A DNA stretch of 64,000 bases from Neobacillus vireti (GTDB taxonomy: Bacteria > Bacillota > Bacilli > Bacillales > Cytobacillaceae). The stretch spans positions 62,001 to 126,000 of the forward strand of contig NZ_LDNB01000009.1 of the NCBI RefSeq assembly GCF_001026695.1. Reading direction: 5' to 3'. Each line of letters opens with the position of its first letter. Positions within the stretch are counted from its first letter, which is position 1. The translations under genes and the position numbers were made by a program. The notes under the pieces were generated by a model that was not told the origin of the DNA, did no database searches, and worked only from the letters and a program-made list of their open reading frames with translations. Of the stretch, positions 58,227 through 64,000 are shown piece by piece.

Positions 58227-58289
58227 CTGTATAACCTCAAGAATATGGCTTGAGGGTCTCTACCAGGAACCATAAAATCCTGATTACAG
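58227..58289 (+). promoter_or_regulatory. Purine riboswitch aptamer, adenine-type
   Basis: The three-way junction can be read directly: P1 CTGTA/TACAG, the P2 arm CCTCAAGAATATGGCTTGAGG, the junction TCTCTACCAGGAACC, and the P3 arm with loop CCATAAAATCCTGA. Conserved loop bases ATATGG and the TCTACC junction match the purine class. The base that pairs with the ligand (position 74 in the B. subtilis numbering, here 58284) is T, which specifies adenine. Confidence 0.9.
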
Positions 58290-58329
58290 AAAATGAATTT
58301 ATTCGTTTTTTGTAATCAGGATTTTTTGT
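58274..58329 (+). terminator. Riboswitch expression-platform terminator
   Basis: AAAATCCTGATTACA (58274-58288) can pair with TGTAATCAGGATTTT (58311-58325), followed by T-rich sequence. The left arm includes the P3 and P1 3' strands of the aptamer, so adenine binding would prevent the terminator and turn the gene on. Confidence 0.85.
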
Positions 58330-58410
58330 TATTTTCTGAAAAAAAGAACCCTCTACTTCAAGCCTTTTTCATTTAGAATCATTCTAGTAAGAAAGGAAGA
58401 GAAACCGACA

Positions 58411-59580
58411 ATGAATTTAAAAGTCTTTATACTAGCATTATCGACGGTTGCAGTTGGATTAGTTGAATTAGTCGTAGGCGGGATCTTGCCGTCCATCGCC
58501 GAAGATTTCAGTATTTCCTTAAGCTCTGCGGGACAGCTGATTACAGTGTTTGCGCTTATCTATGCCATTGCCGGGCCGGTTTTGCTTGTGTTAACTAGCA
58601 AGATGGAACGGAAGAAAGTGTATCTTATTTCCTTATTCGTTTTTTTTCTAGGTAATATCATGACCTATTTCAGTCCGAATTTTACCTTTATGATGGTTGC
58701 AAGGGTGTTAACTGCCACGAGTACAGCACTTATCGTTGTGCTTTCGTTGACGATTGCTGCAAAAGTGGTTGCTCCTGCTCACCGGGCAAAGGCTTTGGGC
58801 CTTATTTATATGGGCATTAGTTCGTCGCTGGTGCTGGGTGTGCCATTAGGAATCTTAATTTCCAATACTTTTGGATGGCGTGTAATTTTCCTTGGAATCG
58901 CGGCATTATCAATCGGGTCAATGGTGCTTATTTCATTATTTTTGGAGCGCATTCCTGGGGAAAATACGATTCCACTTTCGCAACAAATAAAAGCAGTAGG
59001 AAGTGCGAAAATAGGCTCTGCCCATCTTGCTACTTTGTTTATGCTCGCAGGACATTATACACTTTATGCCTATTTCACCCCATTTTTGGAAACAAGTCTT
59101 CATTTGAATTCATACTGGATTAGTATCTGTTATTTTGTTTTTGGAGTTGCAGCCGTAACCGGAGGGGCATTCGGTGGAACACTTTCAGATAGAATCGGCG
59201 CGCCAAAAAGCATTATAATCGTCATTAGTGCCTTTGCTATTGTCCTATGTTTATTGCCATTTACGACGTTTTCACTTGTTCTATTCATTCCGGTGATGAT
59301 GGTTTGGGGAGCATTAAGCTGGAGTCTGGCTCCACCGCAGCAAAGCTATTTAATTCAGACAGATCCTGTTACATCAGATATACAGCAAAGCTTTAATAAT
59401 TCCGCCTTGCAAATTGGTATTTCGCTTGGGTCAGCAATTGGCGGTCTAGTGTTAAATCAAACTGGCACAGTAACCAGTACTGCTTGGGTTGGAAGTGTTA
59501 TTGTCATTATAGCCTTAGGATGCGCCGTCTTTTCTTTAACTAGACCGGCCATTGCAAGAGAAAATAGAACGACAGTCTAG
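58411..59580 (+). CDS. pbuE: Adenine/purine efflux MFS transporter PbuE
   Basis: A 389-residue, 12-helix major facilitator that follows B. subtilis PbuE (YdhL) closely in length and sequence: NxKVFxLAxSTxAVGLVEL at the start, [59 protein letters not shown] and [10 protein letters not shown]. It exports adenine, hypoxanthine and guanine base analogues. The adenine riboswitch upstream is the same arrangement as in B. subtilis, where adenine switches the gene on. AAGAAAGGAAGAG precedes the ATG. Confidence 0.93.
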   Translation: MNLKVFILALSTVAVGLVELVVGGILPSIAEDFSISLSSAGQLITVFALIYAIAGPVLLVLTSKMERKKVYLISLFVFFLGNIMTYFSPNFTFMMVARVLTATSTALIVVLSLTIAAKVVAPAHRAKALGLIYMGISSSLVLGVPLGILISNTFGWRVIFLGIAALSIGSMVLISLFLERIPGENTIPLSQQIKAVGSAKIGSAHLATLFMLAGHYTLYAYFTPFLETSLHLNSYWISICYFVFGVAAVTGGAFGGTLSDRIGAPKSIIIVISAFAIVLCLLPFTTFSLVLFIPVMMVWGALSWSLAPPQQSYLIQTDPVTSDIQQSFNNSALQIGISLGSAIGGLVLNQTGTVTSTAWVGSVIVIIALGCAVFSLTRPAIARENRTTV

Positions 59581-59587
59581 TCTCATC

Positions 59588-59653
59588 AAAGTGCTGGTGC
59601 TGGACCCCTGATGGAGTATAGTGTTACTTTTCCGGGGGTCTAGCACTTTAGCG
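59588..59653 (+). terminator. Hairpin after pbuE
   Basis: AAAGTGCT plus GGACCCC pairs with GGGGGTC plus AGCACTTT across a long loop, followed by AGCGTTTAG. Confidence 0.5.
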
Positions 59654-60459
59654 TTTAGCTTAACAAATATTCGTTAAGGTACTTCCTTACAGAATACCTT
59701 TTAAATAAAGAAATTATTGGAATTTTAGTTAGTTCTCATTAGTGAAATTATCGGTAATGAAAAAGGTCTATTGAAGATTCCTTTTCAACAGTACAGTATG
59801 GAAAAAAGACTGCTAAATTAGTAACGGGTTCCGTTTCCTGTCGAAAAACATGAAAATGCAGCTCAATTTGTACTGTATTTTATATCTTCTTTTGTAATGA
59901 AGAATTAGATGGCTCAGTTCACTGAGCCATCTAATTCTTGGTAAAAGGGCGGACCAAGTTGAGGGAATCAGCATGGTTTGATAAATAAGCGAAGAAATTT
60001 CTCTTAATTATGAAATAGCGCTAAAAGTAGCTTAAATAGACGGAGAAATTCCGCTTATTGACCCAAAAAACGCGAAAATCGGTCATTTTGCTTTGCTTAA
60101 TCGGAAAATCTCCGCTTATTTTCCCCAGAACGAGCTCTATTCCGCATTTAGCCGGAAAACCTCCGCTTATTTTAACTATCACTAATAACTAAATTAAGGA
60201 TAGGACCTCTTTTGTTTCAAAAAAACCAAGTGACCACATGTATATAAAGTGACTCGACACCGCAAATGATAAATAGCCGGGAAGGGTATAAGAACGCCGG
60301 CGAACAAGAAGGGTCTCAACATTTTCTTCCAGAATTGGAGGTTAAAAGCGGTCGTTGAAGTGGGATGAAGGGGTTATTAACCGACCCAAATTCGGGTCGT
60401 GCCTGGCAAAGTTTGATACAATTAAGTCATAGTAGCATTTGCTGGAAGGATTGATTTGA
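59654..60459. other. Gene-free 0.8-kb stretch with hairpin and repeats
   Basis: AAGAATTAGATGGCTCAG (59900-59917) and CTGAGCCATCTAATTCTT (59922-59939) are perfect 18-base arms with a four-base loop. A second cluster of CGGAAAATCTCCGCTTAT repeats lies at 59984-60173. CGACCC/GGGTCG (60382-60399) is a small inverted repeat close to the regulator gene. I found no coding frame. Confidence 0.55.
59984..60173. repeat. Interspersed CGGAAAATCTCCGCTTAT-type repeats, second cluster
   Basis: Four units near 59984, 60032, 60096 and 60147 share the pattern TTAAxCGGAAAATCTCCGCTTATT, with starts about 48-64 bases apart, and match those at 55361-55548. Confidence 0.7.
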
Positions 60460-62397
60460 ATGTTATCGTTGACGAAACGCCAAAAAGATATTCTACAGTT
60501 TCTAACAGAGTCCTCTGAACCGATAACGGCTGAATGGATCGCGAAAGAAATAGGTATTAGTGACAGAACCGTCCGTAAAGAGATGAAACTGTTGCAGCAA
60601 GACAGCGGTATGCTGGGGATTGAGATTGAATCCATACGGGGAAAAGGCTATCAAATGAAAGTGCTGAACTCCGAATTTCTTTCAACTAAATCCTCTTTAT
60701 TGTTTGAAGAGAATAACCAGTCTGCCACTTTTATGGAACAGGAAGACAGGGTGCGATATCTATTAAAACGATTGCTGCTGGCTCCGGATTTTATTAGATT
60801 TGAAACGTTAGAAGAAGAAACGTTTGTTTCCAGATCAACGCTGCAGCAAGACCTGAAAATAGTCCGGCAAATGATAAAAAAATATAAATTGAAAATCACG
60901 AACCGCCCTCACTACGGAACAAAGGTAGAAGGGGACGAGTACAAGAAAAGATCCTGTTTATCCAATTTGATCTTAAGGGAAAATGGGGATATTTCCTTGA
61001 AGGGTGGTCCCTTACAACTAGTAGAAGGCGAACTTTTTGAAAAAATAAAAGAGGTTTTGATAAAAAAGGTAAATGATCATCAGATTAACATTTCGGATGT
61101 TGAACTGGAAAACTTAACCATTCATATTGTGATTGCATGTAAAAGAATAAAAGAAGGCTTTATTATCGATCCATTGGGTGTTCAATTAGGGAATGAACAC
61201 GCATTTGAAAAAATGGTTTCACTGGAAGTTATCAAAGAAGTCGAGACGATTACCGGGTTATCTTTTCCGAAATCGGAAATCGATTATATTATGGTCCATT
61301 TATTAGGGACAAAATTATTAACCCGAGAGGAAGTAACCGATTTTGGCGAATTTGATGAAGTAAATACTCTTGTGAATTGCATGATTGAGAAATTAAGGTC
61401 GGAGTTTATTTGGGACTTCCATAATGACATAGAATTTATCAAAGGGATCACCTTACATCTCCGGCCAGCGATGAATCGATTAAGATACGGTTTAAATATG
61501 CGAAATCCGTTATTAAACCAAACGAAGACTAAATTTCCAAGCGCATTTGAAGGCGCTGTTGTGGCAAGTAAATGTATCGAGGATTACTTAAATAAAGAAA
61601 CAGGTGAAAATGAAATCGCCTATATTGCTTTGCATATTGGAGCGGCCCTTGAACGGATGAAGGAAAAACAAAAACAAGCAAAAAGGGTTTTACTTGTGTG
61701 TGCAACCGGTATGGGAAGTGCACAGCTTCTGTTCTATCACTTGCAAAATGTATTTAAAAGTGACATCGAAATAGTGGATACAATCAGTTTCTATAATCTA
61801 ACCACCTATAACTTATCGGGGATAGATTTTATTATTAGCACCATTCCAATTAAGGAAAGCTTAGGTATCCCGGTTCTTGTGGTCCATACATTTTTAGAAG
61901 AGGAAGATATAACAACTATCAAGAAAGAATTAATTTCCTCTAAAAGCGATCAACAGGAATATTTACATCCATCCCGAATTTTTATTCACCACGAATTGGA
62001 TTCCAAGGAAGATACGATTCGATTCTTGTGTCATGAATTATCTAAACAAGGTCTTGTATCAACGGATTATGTAGAGCTTGTATTAGAGCGGGAAAACCTG
62101 GCATCTACTTGTTTTGGCAATTTAGTTGCGATCCCCCATCCCATTAAACCCGTAACAAATAAAACTTTTTGGACAGTGTGTACGTTAAAATCTCCGATCC
62201 AATGGGATGAACAAAAAATGGTTCAATTTGTTTGTTTATTAAATATTAAAGAAGGCGATACCGGTAATTTAAATTACATGTATCAGCAATTAATTCAAAT
62301 TATCGAACATAAATCGATTGTTCAGAAATTAATTAAAAGCAGTTCCAAAGAGGAAATCATCAAAACAATGTATGAACAAATTAGTGACCTGAGCTGA
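60460..62397 (+). CDS. PRD-containing PTS regulator (LicR/MtlR-like transcriptional activator)
   Basis: A 645-residue multidomain regulator. It has an N-terminal HTH (ITAEWIAKEIGISDRTVRKEMKLL), a second Mga-like HTH (about residues 95-150), PRD1 with the His in YIMVHLLGT, PRD2 with IALHIGAALE, an EIIB-like domain with Cys414 in VCATGMGSAQ, and a C-terminal EIIA-like domain with His560 in AIPHPI. Phosphate transfer from the PTS should set its activity, and it most likely activates the PTS genes that follow 182 bases downstream. The DNA-binding first half makes it an activator rather than an RNA antiterminator. Confidence 0.9.
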   Translation: MLSLTKRQKDILQFLTESSEPITAEWIAKEIGISDRTVRKEMKLLQQDSGMLGIEIESIRGKGYQMKVLNSEFLSTKSSLLFEENNQSATFMEQEDRVRYLLKRLLLAPDFIRFETLEEETFVSRSTLQQDLKIVRQMIKKYKLKITNRPHYGTKVEGDEYKKRSCLSNLILRENGDISLKGGPLQLVEGELFEKIKEVLIKKVNDHQINISDVELENLTIHIVIACKRIKEGFIIDPLGVQLGNEHAFEKMVSLEVIKEVETITGLSFPKSEIDYIMVHLLGTKLLTREEVTDFGEFDEVNTLVNCMIEKLRSEFIWDFHNDIEFIKGITLHLRPAMNRLRYGLNMRNPLLNQTKTKFPSAFEGAVVASKCIEDYLNKETGENEIAYIALHIGAALERMKEKQKQAKRVLLVCATGMGSAQLLFYHLQNVFKSDIEIVDTISFYNLTTYNLSGIDFIISTIPIKESLGIPVLVVHTFLEEEDITTIKKELISSKSDQQEYLHPSRIFIHHELDSKEDTIRFLCHELSKQGLVSTDYVELVLERENLASTCFGNLVAIPHPIKPVTNKTFWTVCTLKSPIQWDEQKMVQFVCLLNIKEGDTGNLNYMYQQLIQIIEHKSIVQKLIKSSSKEEIIKTMYEQISDLS

Positions 62398-62508
62398 TTG
62401 CTTACAAAAGCAATTGGCTTTTTTATATTCATTTGCCACTTCAGGAGTCATCATTTCATTCAACGAGTACTTCTTTCCGTTACCCAAAGGAAATATCTCA
62501 ACTTAAAA

Positions 62509-62522
62509 ATAAAGCGGTTACA
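62509..62522 (+). promoter_or_regulatory. cre-like site before the PTS genes
   Basis: ATAAAGCGGTTACA matches the cre consensus except for the first two bases. It lies about 60 bases before the EIIB start. Confidence 0.45.
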
Positions 62523-62579
62523 TCTTATGCTTACAGTGTAAAGTAATTGACATGATAAAAGATGAAGGGGAAATGAAAA

Positions 62580-62909
62580 ATGAGCACTAAGAAAATTCTA
62601 CTTGTCTGTTCTGCGGGAATGAGTACAAGTTTATTAATGACTAGAATGCAAAAAACAGCACAGGAAAAAGGGATCGATGCTGAAGTTAAGGCGCTGTCTT
62701 CTAACGAAGCGACCAAGCTATTAGCAAAGGAAAAAGCAGATGTTATCTTGATTGGTCCGCAAGTCCGTTTCATGAAAAGTAAATTTGAAAAATTAGTGGC
62801 TGATTCCCATATTCCAGTCGCAGTTATTGATATGAAAGATTACGGTAAAATGGATGGCGAAAAAGTGTTAGCCACTGCATTAGAATTGATTGAAAACAAT
62901 GGAAATTAA
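62580..62909 (+). CDS. PTS lactose/cellobiose-family EIIB component
   Basis: A 109-residue cytosolic EIIB with the phosphorylated Cys10 in the P-loop-like VCSAGMSTSLL, and VILIGPQVRFM in the middle, the pattern of ChbB/CelA proteins. It passes phosphate from EIIA to the incoming disaccharide at EIIC. The EIIC gene is not in the window and may lie beyond the right edge. Confidence 0.9.
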   Translation: MSTKKILLVCSAGMSTSLLMTRMQKTAQEKGIDAEVKALSSNEATKLLAKEKADVILIGPQVRFMKSKFEKLVADSHIPVAVIDMKDYGKMDGEKVLATALELIENNGN

Positions 62910-62943
62910 TTGTTAGGGACATCTAACAAGCTAAGAGGAAGGG

Positions 62944-63276
62944 ATGCATCCAGTGGAAGAGCCAAAAAATTTAGAAGCTGTCATGGGTTTAATTATGCAT
63001 AGCGGGAATGCCAAAAGCTTTGGAATGGAGGCCGTCCAGGCTGCTAAAGAAGGGGATTTCGAAAAGGCTGACCAAAAACTTGAAGAAGCAAATGAGGAAT
63101 TAGTAAACGCACACCATGCACAAACTGGTTTGTTAACTCAAGAAGCTTCCGGGGAAAAATTCGAGGTTACGTTATTAATGGTTCATGCACAAGACCACTT
63201 AATGAATGCGATTACATTTTTAGATTTGGTAAAGGAACTAATTGATGTGCATAAAAAAGTGAATGTACGTGATTAA
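62944..63276 (+). CDS. PTS lactose/cellobiose-family EIIA component
   Basis: A 110-residue all-helical EIIA of the lactose/cellobiose family, with GNAKSFGMEAVQAAKEGDF, NAHHAQTGLL and the phosphorylated His81 in LMVHAQDHLMNA. ATG 62944 follows GAGGAAGG; an in-frame GTG at 62953 is the alternative. It partners with the EIIB encoded just upstream. Confidence 0.9.
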   Translation: MHPVEEPKNLEAVMGLIMHSGNAKSFGMEAVQAAKEGDFEKADQKLEEANEELVNAHHAQTGLLTQEASGEKFEVTLLMVHAQDHLMNAITFLDLVKELIDVHKKVNVRD

Positions 63277-63351
63277 TATATATCCAAACCGATTTGGATG
63301 AAAGTGTTGCTTTTTCAAAAGTTCATTGAACGAAACAGGAGGCAAATAGAC

Positions 63352-64000
63352 ATGAAACGTATTGGTGTATCGATTTATCCGGCAAAGAGCAGCTTTGAAC
63401 GTGACAAGGACTATCTGGACCTTGCCAGAAAGTATGGATATACAAGAATTTTTACTAGTTTGTTAGAAATTGACGGCGAACAAGATGAAGTGGTTACTAA
63501 GTTTAAAAACATAATCGAATATGGCAATTCCATTGGTATGGAAACTATCTTGGATATTAATCCCGCATTATTTGAGCAGTTAAATGTCAGTTATAACGAT
63601 CTTGCCTTTTTTAAAGAATTAGGTGCGACAGGAATTCGTCTGGACCTGGGTTTTACCGGAGCAGAGGAAGCGAAAATGACAAAAAATCCATATGGCTTAA
63701 TCATTGAAGTCAATATGAGCAGCGGCACTAGATATATCGATACGATTATGAGTTACCAGCCTAATATGGATTATTTTTATGCTTCACATAACTTTTATCC
63801 GCAAAAGTATTCGGGGATTTCCCAGCGCCATTTTGAACAAACAACAAGTATGTTTAATCAACATCATATCCATACGGGGGCTTTTGTCACCTCTCAAGAG
63901 GGCGATTTGGGACCGTGGCCGGTTCAGACAGGATTATCCACACTGGAACAACATAGAAATCTATCGATTCATACTCAAGTTACCCATTATCGATTAATGG
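63352..64000 (+). CDS. DUF871 / MupG-like TIM-barrel protein (3' truncated by window)
   Basis: The visible 216 codons open with RIGVSIYPAKSSFERDKDYLDLARKYGYTRIFTSLL and carry DINPALFEQL, ELGATGIRLDLGFTG, IEVNMSSGTRYID and ASHNFYPQKYSG, all typical of DUF871 proteins. Some members (MupG) are 6-phospho-N-acetylmuramidases, while others accompany lactose/cellobiose PTS genes with uncharacterised phospho-disaccharide substrates. AGGAGG precedes ATG 63352. Here it follows PTS EIIA/EIIB, so it probably cleaves the phosphorylated disaccharide delivered by that PTS. Confidence 0.85.
   Translation, partial: MKRIGVSIYPAKSSFERDKDYLDLARKYGYTRIFTSLLEIDGEQDEVVTKFKNIIEYGNSIGMETILDINPALFEQLNVSYNDLAFFKELGATGIRLDLGFTGAEEAKMTKNPYGLIIEVNMSSGTRYIDTIMSYQPNMDYFYASHNFYPQKYSGISQRHFEQTTSMFNQHHIHTGAFVTSQEGDLGPWPVQTGLSTLEQHRNLSIHTQVTHYRLM

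Overview
The window looks like chromosome from an endospore-forming Bacillaceae bacterium (Bacillus/Neobacillus-like). It is AT-rich, with strong Shine-Dalgarno sites and GTG/TTG starts. It carries a CotD-type spore coat gene, the YvrJ/DUF2922/DUF1659 trio, an adenine riboswitch in front of pbuE, CcpA cre-like sites and LytS/YesN-type two-component genes. No rRNA or tRNA gene was seen, and both edges cut through genes. All functions are read from sequence motifs and family knowledge; no search was run.

Positions 1-32,000 form a large deoxy- and rare-sugar supercluster, all on the plus strand. An L-fucose operon comes first: fucU end, ribose-type ABC transporter, SDR and Gfo/Idh oxidoreductases, class II aldolase, FGGY kinase and fucI. 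Next are rhaEW, a DeoR repressor gene and a two-domain class II aldolase. A three-component sensor follows: a sugar-binding lipoprotein that is a paralogue of the transport binding protein, a LytS-type kinase and a YesN-type regulator. It precedes an operon with a 3-epimerase, a PfkB kinase, a RhaSTPQ-type ABC transporter, a TIM-barrel epimerase, araB, araD, rhaB and rhaA. There is araB and araD but no araA. A plausible reading is that RhaA, the epimerases and the kinases together handle several rare sugars (L-rhamnose, possibly L-lyxose/L-xylulose and D-allose/D-allulose).

Positions 32,000-40,130 hold a fructoselysine/psicoselysine (frl) locus of the enterobacterial FrlABCDR type: APC permease, SIS-domain deglycase, FrlC epimerase, FrlD kinase and two GntR/UTRA regulators. 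A divergent YtcJ-like amidohydrolase and a dead amidohydrolase fragment lie inside it. A TTGGTATTAA-like box precedes frlA, the amidohydrolase gene and frlB.

Positions 40,130-52,000 are a patchwork of small conserved genes, spore coat genes, an acyltransferase, MarR plus MFS, DinB and a secreted choline-binding-type repeat protein with an L,D-transpeptidase domain. Its 60-bp repeats include eight identical copies. The intergenic spaces carry degenerate dispersed repeats and gene remnants (a cupin tail).

Positions 52,000-55,320 are a transferred and damaged segment. A GC-rich sulfatase gene is followed by a terminator hairpin with a group IIC-like intron 5' end just downstream. The intron's reverse transcriptase is cut off and fused in frame to the C-terminal part of a xylulokinase.

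Positions 55,320-64,000 contain htpX, a universal stress protein, riboswitch-controlled pbuE, interspersed repeats, a LicR/MtlR-like PRD regulator, PTS EIIB and EIIA of the lactose/cellobiose family, and the start of a DUF871/MupG-like gene that runs off the window.
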